Assembly (NCBI GenBank): GCA_030696085.1
Contig: JAUYNL010000091.1
Span: 1 to 53,757, forward strand
From: Luteolibacter sp.
GTDB lineage: Bacteria; Verrucomicrobiota; Verrucomicrobiia; Verrucomicrobiales; Akkermansiaceae
Direction: 5' to 3'
Length of the DNA: 53,757 bases
Shown: piece after piece, positions 6,627 to 15,838 of the stretch
How the letters are laid out: every line of letters begins with the position of its first letter
Position numbering within the stretch: position 1 is the stretch's first letter
Translations under genes and position numbers: made by a program
Notes under the pieces: model-generated
The model's input: the letters and a program-made list of their open reading frames with translations, nothing else
Databases searched by the model: none
What the model was told of the DNA's origin: nothing

Positions 6627-9179
6627 ATGAACTTCAGGTCGCTTTCCCCGCTGTTGCTGCTTGCCACGCAGTCCGCCCTGCCAGGGTGGGATGCGGGCTT
6701 GCGGATGCGGCATGGCGATGAGGCGCTCGCCGCCGGACTTTGGGAAATGGCGGCCCTGCATTTTGAGGAATGCCTCACCGATCCGTCCCTCAAGCGGCAG
6801 GACCATGCGCGCGTGGCCATTCGCCTCGCCGAGGCCTGGATCCGCGATAGCAAGGCGGCCGAGGCGCTGGCCTTGCTCGGGGAATCGTTTGTTTCCGGCC
6901 ACCCCGAAGCGCCGTTTTGGAAAGGCCAGGCGCTCGCCGGGCTGGGACGCTACGGTGAGGCGGTCGATCTCCTTTCGCAGCACTTCGCCCAGCCGGGTGC
7001 CTCCTGGCGCAGCGAGACCGCGTTCACTCTCGTGAATCTCCAGTTGGCGCTTGAAAAACCGGATGCCGCTCTGGAGATTCTCCATTCGCTCGCGCCCGGT
7101 GCGGAGAATGCTCTCAGCGCCAAGATCCGCCTCCATCTGGTGGAAATCCTGCTCGATCTCGGCCGCGCCGACGAGGCCCGGAAAACGATGGCCACCGCCA
7201 CGGTCGTCAGCCCGACCGACCATGCGCTCGGCACGTTTTTGGAAGCCCATCTGCTGCTCGCCGAAGACAAGCCGGGTGATGCGGTCGCTGTTTTCCAATC
7301 CCTGGTCGATCAGCCTCAGGGGCAGTCGCTGAAGCGCCATCATCTCGCCGCAGTGGGCTTGGCCGATGCTATGCTCGCTTTGAAGAAACCCGATGCCGCC
7401 ATAGCGTTCCTGCTCACCTTCATCGAGGATCATCAGGATTCTCCGCAACTCGATGCGCTTTTCCGGCTATTGCGCGATGCCTTGCCGGTCACACCCGCAG
7501 CCACGGATCCCATCCTCGAACAGCTGGCCGGGTGGATCACGCCGCCGGAGATTCCCTCCATCGGTCCCATTGCCGCAGTGGACTCGTCCGCCGCCACCGC
7601 ATGGTCCGCCGCCGGAACGACCAGCGAGTTGCTCTGTCAGTCCTTGTTCACCCGCGCACTCTGCCTGCAGCGCATCGGTTCTCCCGGGGCGACGGCCGAA
7701 GCGAGGCGTTTGCTCACCCGGCTGCGTCTGGATTTTCCTGATCACCCGCTCGCTGATCATGCCTTGTTTGAGATGGCCCGCATGGCGCTCGCGGCCGGCG
7801 CGGTGGAGCGTGCTTTCGGTGTGCTGGCCACCCTCAAGGAAAATGCCCAATCCCCGAGTTTGCGCGGTCGGGCCGCCTTCCTCGAAGCCGAAAACGCGTT
7901 TTCCCGCAGCGACAAAGACCAAGCCGCCCGCCTCTTCGTGGAGGCCGCGCAATCGCTTTCCGAAAACGAGGCCAAATCCGCCCGCTTCAATGCCGCCATT
8001 CTACAGCTCTCCGGTTCCGTTTCCACCATGATCCAGGCGGACGCGCCGGAGGATCGCGCGCTCGCCGCCGATCTCACGCTCGAACGTGCGCTTTCCCAGG
8101 AAGATCCGGTCGGGAAACGCGCCGCCATCGAGGAGTTTCTCATTGAGCACCCGGATCACCCGCGGGCGGCGGAAGCCCGCATCGCCGCCGCCGAAGCCGC
8201 GCTCGTAGGACCCGCGCCAGACCTTTCATTCGCCCGTGCCCAGGTGGACACCCTTGCCGCAGATCCTGAAAAATCCGCCGTGCTCAGCGCCCCGCGCGTC
8301 GCGCTGCTCCGCCTCCGCATCGTCGATTTGTCGAAGGATGCCGCCGCTGCCATTGCCACCGCCCGCGAAATCCTCAATCAATATCCGGGCGATCCCGCCG
8401 CCGCCGAGGCTGCCCTCATCCTAGGCCGCAATTTGTTCCAGTCGCGCAGTTACAACGATGCCCGCCTCGTTTTTGAAAAACTCGCCGCCACTGACACCGT
8501 TCCCGCCCGCGCCGAGGCCGCCTGGCTGCTGGCCGCCCGCGCGGCCGCCCTCGTTCCCACCACCCAGTCCCAGCAGGAGGCGCTCGTCCTCTTCGACAAG
8601 GCGGGGGAATTGAAAGGTCCTCTCGCCGCCATCTCCAAACTGGAAAAATCCCGGCTCATGATCGACATGAACCGTCTCGGCGAGGCCGCCACCTTCCTGC
8701 GGTCCTGGTTTGACTCGCTCCAGATGGACGATCCCCTCCGCCTGCCTGCCGGGCTTTTGTTAGGCGAGGCGATCTACGGCCAGGGCGGCACCCGCGCGGA
8801 TTCCCTCACCGAAGCGCTTGCGGTTTATGACCGCCTGCTCGCGGGCGTGACCGACCAGCCCGCCGTTTTCAACCGGCTGCAATACCTCCGTGGCAGGACC
8901 TTGGAGCAAATCCCCGACGAGCAGGAGCCGTCCAGGAAACGTGACAAGCAGGCCTTCACCGCTTATTACTCGGTGTTGGAAACCACCGCCCCGCCGGCGG
9001 AATGGCATTACTTCGAACTCTGCGGGTTCCGCGCCCTCGCCCTGCTCGAAAAAGCCGCCCGCTGGCCCGCCGCCATCGCCTGCGCCCGGAAAATCGCCTC
9101 CTTCAAGGGTCCGCGCGCCGAAGAAGCCGCCAACCGCGCCAGCCAACTCCAACTCAAACACATGATCTGGGAGGACTGA
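6627..9179 (+). CDS. Large exported tetratricopeptide-repeat protein
   Basis: An 850-residue protein with a short N-terminal hydrophobic signal (residues 5-18) and then helical repeats along its whole length. TPR-like pairs are visible, for example EMAALHFEECL, EAVDLLSQHF, DAVAVFQSLV and YNDARLVFEKLAAT, each with the small/large residue pattern of the repeat. The part from about residue 560 resembles the TPR arrays of cell-envelope proteins such as BamD/YbgF. It is likely periplasmic and a scaffold for a complex, but the partner is unknown. It is followed after 28 bases by dapB and then a Deg-like lipoprotein on the same strand. No lipobox is visible. Confidence 0.75.
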   Translation: MNFRSLSPLLLLATQSALPGWDAGLRMRHGDEALAAGLWEMAALHFEECLTDPSLKRQDHARVAIRLAEAWIRDSKAAEALALLGESFVSGHPEAPFWKGQALAGLGRYGEAVDLLSQHFAQPGASWRSETAFTLVNLQLALEKPDAALEILHSLAPGAENALSAKIRLHLVEILLDLGRADEARKTMATATVVSPTDHALGTFLEAHLLLAEDKPGDAVAVFQSLVDQPQGQSLKRHHLAAVGLADAMLALKKPDAAIAFLLTFIEDHQDSPQLDALFRLLRDALPVTPAATDPILEQLAGWITPPEIPSIGPIAAVDSSAATAWSAAGTTSELLCQSLFTRALCLQRIGSPGATAEARRLLTRLRLDFPDHPLADHALFEMARMALAAGAVERAFGVLATLKENAQSPSLRGRAAFLEAENAFSRSDKDQAARLFVEAAQSLSENEAKSARFNAAILQLSGSVSTMIQADAPEDRALAADLTLERALSQEDPVGKRAAIEEFLIEHPDHPRAAEARIAAAEAALVGPAPDLSFARAQVDTLAADPEKSAVLSAPRVALLRLRIVDLSKDAAAAIATAREILNQYPGDPAAAEAALILGRNLFQSRSYNDARLVFEKLAATDTVPARAEAAWLLAARAAALVPTTQSQQEALVLFDKAGELKGPLAAISKLEKSRLMIDMNRLGEAATFLRSWFDSLQMDDPLRLPAGLLLGEAIYGQGGTRADSLTEALAVYDRLLAGVTDQPAVFNRLQYLRGRTLEQIPDEQEPSRKRDKQAFTAYYSVLETTAPPAEWHYFELCGFRALALLEKAARWPAAIACARKIASFKGPRAEEAANRASQLQLKHMIWED

Positions 9180-9207
9180 ACTCCGCTAATTTCAAATTTC
9201 AAAATTC

Positions 9208-9945
9208 ATGCCAAACCTACTCATCACAGGAAAATCCGGCCGCATGGGCCAGGCCCTGCTCCAGGCCGCCGCCGCCGTTCCCAATGTCACCGTCGCCGCC
9301 ACCCACGATCTCGGCGAGGACCTCGACGCCGCGTTTCAAAAGGTGGAATGCGCCATCGACTTCACGGTTCACTCGTTCACCGCGCAGGTCGTCGAGGCCG
9401 CGCTGAAACACGGCACCCGGCTCGTCATCGGCACCACCGGCCACAGCGATGGCGAACGCGCGATGATTCATGAAGCCGCGAAATCGCGGCCCATCGTGTA
9501 TGCGTCCAACTACTCGGTCGGCGTCAACACGCTCTTCTGGCTCACCCGCCATGCCGCGCGCATCCTAACACAAGACCGCTTCGACATCGAGGTGATCGAG
9601 ATGCACCACAAGCACAAGATCGACGCTCCCTCCGGCACCGCCCGCACTTTGTTGGAGATCCTCAACCAGGAAACCGGCACTTTCTATCAGGACGACGTCA
9701 CCCACGGGCGCGTCGGCAACATCGGCCCGCGCAAGCCGCGAGAAATCGGCATGCACACGCTGCGCGGCGGCGATGTCGTGGGCGATCACACCGTGATGTT
9801 CGCCGCCGATGGCGAACGTGTCGAACTCACTCACAAAGCCGCCTCCCGCCTCACCTTCGCCTCTGGGGCCGTGCGCGCCGCCGTCTGGCTGCAGAACAAA
9901 CCCGCCGGTCTCTACGACATGCAGGATGTGCTGGGACTCAGGTAA
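9208..9945 (+). CDS. dapB: 4-hydroxy-tetrahydrodipicolinate reductase
   Basis: DapB reduces 4-hydroxy-tetrahydrodipicolinate with NAD(P)H in the cytoplasm, a step to meso-diaminopimelate and lysine, and thus to peptidoglycan. The 245-residue protein has the N-terminal dinucleotide loop GKSGRMGQA (residues 8-16), IDFTVHS, the IGTTGHS segment and the substrate-binding/catalytic signature EMHHKHKIDAPSGTA (about 131-145). The C-terminal region with RGGDVVGDHTVMF is also characteristic. Length is close to the family norm (about 240-270). The start ATG follows an AT-rich spacer with no obvious Shine-Dalgarno sequence. It lies between the TPR gene and the Deg-like gene with 27-28 base gaps. Confidence 0.96.
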   Translation: MPNLLITGKSGRMGQALLQAAAAVPNVTVAATHDLGEDLDAAFQKVECAIDFTVHSFTAQVVEAALKHGTRLVIGTTGHSDGERAMIHEAAKSRPIVYASNYSVGVNTLFWLTRHAARILTQDRFDIEVIEMHHKHKIDAPSGTARTLLEILNQETGTFYQDDVTHGRVGNIGPRKPREIGMHTLRGGDVVGDHTVMFAADGERVELTHKAASRLTFASGAVRAAVWLQNKPAGLYDMQDVLGLR

Positions 9946-9972
9946 TGCCAAATTTCAAATCTCTAATCTCCC

Positions 9973-11505
9973 ATGCGCCCCTTATCCATCCTGCCCTTCC
10001 TCCTGATGCTCGCTTCCTGCAATCCGCCGGAATCGAAATCCGCGAAACCCGCCGTGCCCGCCGCGGAGAAAGCCACCGCTCCCGCCGTGGTGGAGTGGAA
10101 CGTGAAATCCTCCGTGGTCCGGCTGAATTCCACCCAGCAGACATGGAACCCGTGGCAGCCCTGGGAAAAGAATCCGCCCGTCCGCCGCCGCGCTCTGGCC
10201 GCCATCATCGGCCCGCAACTCGTCGTCACCACTTCGGAACTGGTGGCGGATGCCACATATCTGGAGTTTGAATCCGCCGATGGCAGCCGGTTCACTCCGG
10301 CCAAGGTCATCGCCGTGGACTATGAGGCGAATCTCGCGCTGTTAGGTCCGGCCTCCGAAACGCAGGGCGCGGAGCTTTTCGCCAACTCGTTGCCGTTCAA
10401 GGTCGCCGCCCCGGCGAAAATCGGTGATACGCTCGAGGTCCTGCAACTCGAGGACAACGGCCTGCCGCTGGTCACGCCCGGCACGCTCCAGAGCGTGGAT
10501 GTCTCGCCCAATCTCCTGCCGGGCCAGAGTTTCCTGACTTATCTCCTGAAAGCCTCGATGCGCAGCGCGTCGAGCAGTTATACCCTGCCCGTCCTGCGCG
10601 GGCGGGAACTCGCCGGAGTGCTCCTCAGTTATAATTCCAAGGATCAGGTTTGCGATGTGGTTTCCACCGACATCCTCGCGCGCTTCATCACGGAGGCCAC
10701 GCAGGGAACCTATGGCGGTTTCCCAGGCCTCGGAATCTCCACCGCGCGCACCGAGGACGGCTCCCTGCGCCAGTGGTTGAAACTCGCCGACGATCAGGGC
10801 GGCATCTACATCCGGAACGTTCGCAAGGGCGGCGCCGCCGACCGCGCCGGCGTCCGTGAGGGCGATGTGTTGCTGGCTGTGGATGGCCAGGTGATCGACC
10901 GCCGCGGATACTATCAGCATCCGAACTACGGCAGCCTGTCATGGGGCCACCTCATCCGCGGCGGCAAGTCCAGCGGCGATGCGACCCGGCTTTCATTGCT
11001 GCGCGAGGGCCAGCCGCTGGAGATCGAGGCGAAGGTCGAGCGGGAGGATGAAAAGACCCGGCTGGTTCCCAGTCATGCCTTCGACAAGGCGCCTAACTAT
11101 CTGGTCAAGGGCGGTCTTGTCTTCCAGGAACTCTCGCGGCCCCTGCTGGAAAGCTTCGGCGAGGAATGGCGTTCCCGCGCGCCCCTCAACCTGCTCGATG
11201 CCTTTACCAATCCGGAAAACTACGAGGAATCCATGGATCGCGTGGTGTTTCTCAGCGGCGTGATCCCCACTCCCGCCACCGTTGGCTACGAGGGCCTGCG
11301 AAATCTCATCGTCCGCAAGGCCAATGGCCGCGAGATCCGCGACATGAAAACCCTCATCGAGGCATTCGACTCCAACATGGCCGATCTCCACTCCATCGAG
11401 TTCGCCGATGAAAACCTCACCGTCCATCTCGACGACCTCATCGCCACCGAGGTGGACACGCAACTCCTCAAGCGCGGCATCAACCACCTGTCGCGCGCCG
11501 AATAG
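9973..11505 (+). CDS. Deg-like lipoprotein with PDZ domain and lost protease triad
   Basis: A 510-residue protein with a lipobox (LMLASC, Cys16), so probably membrane-anchored outside the cytoplasm. The fold is that of the Deg/HtrA trypsin-like family: VVTTSELV (about 84-91), YEANLALL (117-124), a strand LPVLRGRELAGVLLSYN, a PDZ domain (about 262-360, GIYIRNVRKGGAADRAGV and GDVLLAVDG) and a C-terminal extra domain as in Deg9/Deg10-type proteins. The catalytic triad is not there. The His position is Glu (E89), the Asp position Asn (N120), and the GNSGG loop is replaced around S201-T204. It is therefore expected to bind peptides rather than cut them. The call rests on motifs, not a database match. 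Confidence 0.75.
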   Translation: MRPLSILPFLLMLASCNPPESKSAKPAVPAAEKATAPAVVEWNVKSSVVRLNSTQQTWNPWQPWEKNPPVRRRALAAIIGPQLVVTTSELVADATYLEFESADGSRFTPAKVIAVDYEANLALLGPASETQGAELFANSLPFKVAAPAKIGDTLEVLQLEDNGLPLVTPGTLQSVDVSPNLLPGQSFLTYLLKASMRSASSSYTLPVLRGRELAGVLLSYNSKDQVCDVVSTDILARFITEATQGTYGGFPGLGISTARTEDGSLRQWLKLADDQGGIYIRNVRKGGAADRAGVREGDVLLAVDGQVIDRRGYYQHPNYGSLSWGHLIRGGKSSGDATRLSLLREGQPLEIEAKVEREDEKTRLVPSHAFDKAPNYLVKGGLVFQELSRPLLESFGEEWRSRAPLNLLDAFTNPENYEESMDRVVFLSGVIPTPATVGYEGLRNLIVRKANGREIRDMKTLIEAFDSNMADLHSIEFADENLTVHLDDLIATEVDTQLLKRGINHLSRAE

Positions 11506-11516
11506 ACGGGTGATGT

Positions 11517-12194
11517 CTAATTCGCCTCCTCGAGGATCGAGCCATCCCGGATCACCAGCGTCCGGTCGCCCGCCCTGGCGAGATTCTGATCGTGGGTCAC
11601 GACCACCAGCGTGACGCCGTGCTCGGTGGCGAGGTCCATCAGGATGGTCATGATCTCCGCGCTGTTGCGTGAATCGAGATTGCCCGTCGGCTCGTCGGCG
11701 AAGAGCACCTTCGGCTCGTTGACGATCGCGCGGGCGATGGCCACCCGCTGCTGCTCGCCGCCTGACAACTCGGCCGGCAGGTGGGCCGCGCGGTCGGCCA
11801 GGCCGACGCGTTCGAGCGCCTTGAGCGCCGCCTCGCTCGCATCACGGCCGGCGATCGCTCCCGGCACGGCCACGTTTTCCAGCGCGGTGAGCTCCGGCAG
11901 GAGATGATAGTTCTGGAACACATAACCGATTTCTCGGTTGCGGTATCGCGCCTGTTCGCGGCGGCCCATCGCATACAGGTCCGCGCCATGGATGCGCACG
12001 CTGCCGCGCTCCGGGCGCTCCAGTCCCGCCAGCGTGTAGAGCAGCGTGGTCTTGCCCGCCCCGCTCGGGCCGCAGAGAAACACCCGCTCGCCCTGGTGGA
12101 TGCGCAGGTCGATGCCGTGCAGCACTTCAATGGATTTTTTTCCGATCCGGTAGCTGCGGTGAAGGTCCACCGTTTCGATCATCGCTTCGCTCAT
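11517..12194 (-). CDS. LolD-like ABC transporter ATP-binding protein
   Basis: A 225-residue ATPase. It has Walker A GPSGAGKTT (about residues 42-50), Q-loop FQNYHLL, signature LSGGEQQRVAIARA (about 141-154), Walker B VLFADEPTGNLDS and H-loop VVTHD. The EPTGNLDS form and size are those of the MacB/LolD group that drives lipoprotein release or export together with a FtsX-type permease. No permease is adjacent, so LolD is plausible but not proven. The gene is convergent with the Deg-like gene, 11 bases apart, and begins at an ATG at 12194. Confidence 0.85.
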   Translation of the reverse strand: MSEAMIETVDLHRSYRIGKKSIEVLHGIDLRIHQGERVFLCGPSGAGKTTLLYTLAGLERPERGSVRIHGADLYAMGRREQARYRNREIGYVFQNYHLLPELTALENVAVPGAIAGRDASEAALKALERVGLADRAAHLPAELSGGEQQRVAIARAIVNEPKVLFADEPTGNLDSRNSAEIMTILMDLATEHGVTLVVVTHDQNLARAGDRTLVIRDGSILEEAN

Positions 12195-12248
12195 GGCCGA
12201 AACTTGCGCCGCAAGCCGCCCCGGCGCAAGCCTCCATGGTTCCCCGCT

Positions 12249-12469
12249 TCAAAACGCCATCAGCAGCACGAATGCGGTGATCAGGGCGTGAAAATGCCAG
12301 CGGGTGCCATGCCCACGCCCAGGATTTCGGCGAAGTATCCCGTCCCGAACATCCCACGCACAAACTCCGCCTTGATCACATCGATCTGGTCCGTCCGCGC
12401 CAATGGTTGCGGATGCGGGAAGACCGCCAGTCCGGTTCGGGGGGCGCGGTGCGAATTGAAGCGCCGTTT
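12249..12469 (-). pseudogene. Possible remnant of a small membrane protein
   Basis: This fills the 300-base gap 12195-12498. On the minus strand the frame from 12469 to the stop at 12281 is open for 62 codons (after an in-frame TAG at 12470) without a good start. It reads plausible protein, including GLAVFPHPQPLARTDQID, FVRGMFGTGYFAEILGVG and GIFTP. A second frame carries a hydrophobic tail, HALITAFVLLMAF, to a stop at 12249. The two fit a single frameshifted reading frame or chance. I do not recognise a family, and a functional gene here is unlikely. Confidence 0.25.
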
Positions 12470-12498
12470 CTACCTCTATTCATTTTTCAGCCGGTCTT

Positions 12499-14502
12499 TT
12501 AGATCCCATCCAGCATGCCTTTGAGGTTGCCGAAGAAGTTATCGAGTTCGTCGCTGCTCGGCTCCGCGCCGAGGATGTCATCATAACTCGTATGTTCGAG
12601 ATGCTCGTCGTCCAGCTCGCCAATGAAACTGCTAGGTTGGCAGCCGGTTTCCTGTCCCCATTTGATGCGCTTGGAGCAATAGGTCATGGTGAGGTTGTCC
12701 TGGGCCCGGGTGATGCCGACATATAACAAGCGGCGTTCCTCGTCCTTGGTGCCTTCCGCGATGCTGCGGGTGTGGGGCAGGAATCCTTCTTCAAGGCCCA
12801 CGAGGAAGACGATGGGGAATTCGAGGCCTTTGGAGGCGTGCAGGGTGATGAGCGTGGCTCCTTGTTTTTTGTCGAGATCGTCGTCCTCGCGATCGGAGGC
12901 CAGCGCGCTGTCGTCGAGGAAGGATTGGAGTTTCTTACCCTTGGCGGCGTGGGCGCGGAGGCTGTCGATGACCATCTGGATGCCTTCGCCGCGCTGCTGG
13001 CGTTCGCTGTCGGTCTTGCAGCCGCGTTCGATCCACTGGAGGTATTCCATTTCCTTGAGCATGCCGTGAAGCACTTCGGCTGGGTTTTCCCCGGCGAGGT
13101 CGATGCGGTTTTTCGCGCCGGCGACGAGGGCGACGAAGGACTCGATGGCGGCGCGGGATTTCGGGCCGATGGTGTCGGTGAAATCCGGATCGCAGAGCGC
13201 CTGCCAGACGGACTCGTGGTGTTCGCGGCTCCAATCCGTGGCGAGCACGGCGGTGGACTGGCCGATACCCCTGTTAGGTGCGTTGAGGATACGCAGCAAC
13301 GGCACATCGGCATCGGGCGAGGCGAGGAGCTGGGCGTAGGCGAGCACGTCGCGCACCTCGCGGCGGTCGTAGAAACTCTGGGCGCCGACCATGCGGTAGG
13401 GGATCTTTCGCTCGCGCAGCGCAAGTTCGAGTTTGCGACTCTGGCCGTTGGTGCGGAAGAGCACGGCGAAGTCCTCCCACTGGCGGCCGACGGCGCTCTT
13501 GCCGGCCAGGATTTCCTCGGCGATGAACTCGGCTTCCTCGTCATCGCCGGGCATTGCGACGATGCGGACGGGATCGCCGCCCTTGCGGGTGGAGCGGAGG
13601 ATTTTCTCGCGGCGGCCGCGGTTGTGTTTGATCAGGCTGTTAGCCGTGTGGAGCACGGCGTGGGTGGAGCGGTAGTTTTCCTCCAGGCGGACAATCTTCG
13701 GGTTGTCGAAAAAGCGCTCGAATTCGAGGATGTTGGCGGTTTCCGCGCCGCGCCAGCCATAGATCGACTGGTCGTCATCGCCGACGACGCAGACATGATA
13801 GGGCGGGCCGACGAGCTGCTGGAGAAGTTGCATCTGGAGCGCGTTGGTGTCCTGGAATTCGTCCACGGTGACGCGGGTGAAGCGCTGGCGGAAGATTTCC
13901 CTGACATCGGCGTGTTCGCGGAGGATTTTCTCGCCGAAGAGCAGCAGGTCGTCGAAATCCACGGCGTTCTGGGCGCGCAGCTCGTTCTGATAGGCGACGG
14001 CGAGCATGGCGAAGAAGTCGTCCTCCAGTTCCGCGGGATCGATGCCCTTGTTTTTAGCCTTGGAGATGGCGCCGAGCACGGTGTCCGGCTTGACTTTTTC
14101 ATCGCTGCCGCCCTTTCGCACGAGCAGTTGTTTCATCAGGCCGACTTGATCGGAGTGCGAGCAGATCGAGAAGTTCTTCTTGTAGCCGAGCTTGTCGATG
14201 CCGCCGCGCAGGAGGCGGACGCAGAGAGAGTGGAAGGTGCAGACGGTCATCTCTGAGGCGGCCTTCTTGGAGACCATGCCACCGATGCGGTCGCGCATTT
14301 CGGCGGCGGCCTTATTGGTGAAGGTCACGGCGAGGATTTGGCCCGGCGGGATCTTTTTTTCCAGCATGTGGGCGATGCGGCAGGTGACGGTGCGGGTCTT
14401 GCCGGTGCCGGCGCCGGCGAGGATCATGACGGGGCCGTCCAGCGCGGCCACGGCCTGGCGCTGGGCTTGATTCAGAGAGTCGAAGGAGAACGAGGATGCC
14501 AT
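12499..14502 (-). CDS. UvrD/Rep/PcrA-type superfamily 1 DNA helicase
   Basis: A 667-residue 3'-to-5' DNA helicase used in excision repair, restart or recombination. The SF1 motifs are in order: Walker A AGAGTGKT (30-37), VTFTNKAA, DEFQDTN (about 215-221), GDDDQSIYGWRGA, EENYRST, TLHASKGLEF (motif V) and RRLLYVGITRA (motif VI). Length is close to that of PcrA/Rep (about 650-730). The C-terminal tail of PcrA that binds RNA polymerase is short or absent. It is transcribed away from the HAD gene and preceded by a gap of about 125 bases. Paralog assignment (uvrD versus rep versus pcrA) is not possible from this window. Confidence 0.92.
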   Translation of the reverse strand: MASSFSFDSLNQAQRQAVAALDGPVMILAGAGTGKTRTVTCRIAHMLEKKIPPGQILAVTFTNKAAAEMRDRIGGMVSKKAASEMTVCTFHSLCVRLLRGGIDKLGYKKNFSICSHSDQVGLMKQLLVRKGGSDEKVKPDTVLGAISKAKNKGIDPAELEDDFFAMLAVAYQNELRAQNAVDFDDLLLFGEKILREHADVREIFRQRFTRVTVDEFQDTNALQMQLLQQLVGPPYHVCVVGDDDQSIYGWRGAETANILEFERFFDNPKIVRLEENYRSTHAVLHTANSLIKHNRGRREKILRSTRKGGDPVRIVAMPGDDEEAEFIAEEILAGKSAVGRQWEDFAVLFRTNGQSRKLELALRERKIPYRMVGAQSFYDRREVRDVLAYAQLLASPDADVPLLRILNAPNRGIGQSTAVLATDWSREHHESVWQALCDPDFTDTIGPKSRAAIESFVALVAGAKNRIDLAGENPAEVLHGMLKEMEYLQWIERGCKTDSERQQRGEGIQMVIDSLRAHAAKGKKLQSFLDDSALASDREDDDLDKKQGATLITLHASKGLEFPIVFLVGLEEGFLPHTRSIAEGTKDEERRLLYVGITRAQDNLTMTYCSKRIKWGQETGCQPSSFIGELDDEHLEHTSYDDILGAEPSSDELDNFFGNLKGMLDGI

Positions 14503-14627
14503 CGGCGGGCGGAGTCAAGCGGGGAGATGTGCGGGTGGCGAGAACGGAGTGCGGCATGATCGATAGCAGGCGGAAAACTCCGGCATCCGGGCTTGCCGGG
14601 GCGGGATTTGCGAGGCATTTCAAGGGC

Positions 14628-15269
14628 ATGAATCTTGCTGCGGTGTTGTTCGATTTCGATGGGGTGCTGGTGGATACCGAGTGGGCGATTTACCAGTCGT
14701 GGAAACGAGTGTTCGAGGCTCACGCCCACGAACTGCCGCTGGAAATCTACACCCGCTGCATCGGCTCGGATTTCGCGACTTGGTCGCCGAAAACGCATTT
14801 GGAGGAGCTCACTGGCCTGGCCTTCGACTGGCATGATCTGGATGCGCGGCGGCAGGAGGAAATCATGGTGGAACTCACAGGGCAGGGACCGATGCGCGGG
14901 GTGGGTGCGCTGCTCGATACGCTGCCTGCGGCAGGTCTGCCAGCGGTGGTGGTTTCCAGTTCCTCGCACCGCTGGGTGGATGGCTGGCTGGAGAAACTCG
15001 GGCTGGCCGGGCATTTCGCCGCTACCGTTTGCCGGGGAGACGCGCCGCGCATCAAGCCCGCGCCGGATTTATTTCTGGAGGCCGCGAAACGCCTCGCTGT
15101 GGAGCCGCGGGATTGCCTGGTGATCGAGGATTCGCTCAACGGTGTGAATGCGGCGAAGGCCGCCGGGATGCGGGTGTGGGCGGTGCCCAACCGGGTGACC
15201 GGCTGCCTGGATTTCTCAGGGGCGGACCGGGTTTTCCGTTCGTTGGAAGAATGCGCGGCGGAGTTCTGA
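14628..15269 (+). CDS. HAD-superfamily hydrolase, beta-phosphoglucomutase/phosphatase-like
   Basis: A 213-residue protein. The start at 14628 is chosen because AAGGG lies just upstream and because the DxD motif comes at residues 8-10. Motif I is DFDGVLVDTE (nucleophile and acid/base Asp), motif II VVSSSS, the Lys in KPAPDLF and motif III EDSLNGVNAAKAAG. The helical cap domain lies between residues about 15 and 90, as in subfamily I of the beta-phosphoglucomutase/phosphoglycolate phosphatase group. The substrate is not known. It overlaps nothing and is convergent with the NlpC gene, with a gap of only 5 bases. Confidence 0.88.
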   Translation: MNLAAVLFDFDGVLVDTEWAIYQSWKRVFEAHAHELPLEIYTRCIGSDFATWSPKTHLEELTGLAFDWHDLDARRQEEIMVELTGQGPMRGVGALLDTLPAAGLPAVVVSSSSHRWVDGWLEKLGLAGHFAATVCRGDAPRIKPAPDLFLEAAKRLAVEPRDCLVIEDSLNGVNAAKAAGMRVWAVPNRVTGCLDFSGADRVFRSLEECAAEF

Positions 15270-15274
15270 TGCCG

Positions 15275-15796
15275 TTAGAGTCCGGGGGGGTGCCTCACCA
15301 CGGTGCCGGATGCAGGGCGGGTGCGGGTGTGCCAACGTGGACCAGTGCGGTCGGCTCCCCAACCAGTGTCGAGACGCAGACCGGCGATGGTCATGAAAAC
15401 ATGGCCCTTGCGGGTGTAAACGGTGATCCACTTGCCGTAGCCTTTTTTTCCATAAGCAAAATATCCGCTGGACGGCATCGAGCCGCGCAGCAGTCCGGCC
15501 TCGCGCAGCACGTAGGAAACGCTGCCGGAGCAATCGTAGCCGCTGTCCTGCTGCCTGGCGTGGCCACCGCCCCATTTGTAAGGTTTTCCCTGGAGGCGGT
15601 TGCCGGCGGCAATCGCGCGTTTCACGGCTGGCGGAGCATTGCGCGGAGCGTAGGCGATGCCGTCTCTCAAGAGTGCGGTGCGGCCGTGTTCGAAGTGGTA
15701 GCTCACCGGCTGGCGGGCCTTCACCTGACTGGCGCAGGAAACCAGGCCACCGAAGGCAGGCAGCAAGGCTAGAAGTGCGAGAACGATTTTTTTCAC
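15275..15796 (-). CDS. NlpC/P60-family lipoprotein
   Basis: A 173-residue protein from a GTG at 15796 that gives a good signal peptide. The lipobox is LVSC (Cys21). The C-terminal half has the NlpC/P60 pattern: YDCSGSVSYVL with the nucleophilic Cys (about residues 88-98), then a GHVFMTIAG strand with the His (about 130-138). The third polar residue of the triad is not certain. The family cleaves peptide bonds in the peptidoglycan stem. The substrate here is unknown; the short size and lack of extra domains fit a simple secreted peptidase. Confidence 0.75.
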   Translation of the reverse strand: MKKIVLALLALLPAFGGLVSCASQVKARQPVSYHFEHGRTALLRDGIAYAPRNAPPAVKRAIAAGNRLQGKPYKWGGGHARQQDSGYDCSGSVSYVLREAGLLRGSMPSSGYFAYGKKGYGKWITVYTRKGHVFMTIAGLRLDTGWGADRTGPRWHTRTRPASGTVVRHPPGL

Positions 15797-15838
15797 GGCG
15801 GACAGAGTATCAATTAATTAAGGGATGTAAATCAATTT

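Noticed and set aside
9173..9960. Repeated TTTCAAA-type AT-rich spacers before dapB and the Deg-like gene
   Set aside because: Short AT-rich spacers before starts are expected in this genome, and I could not show a longer shared motif.
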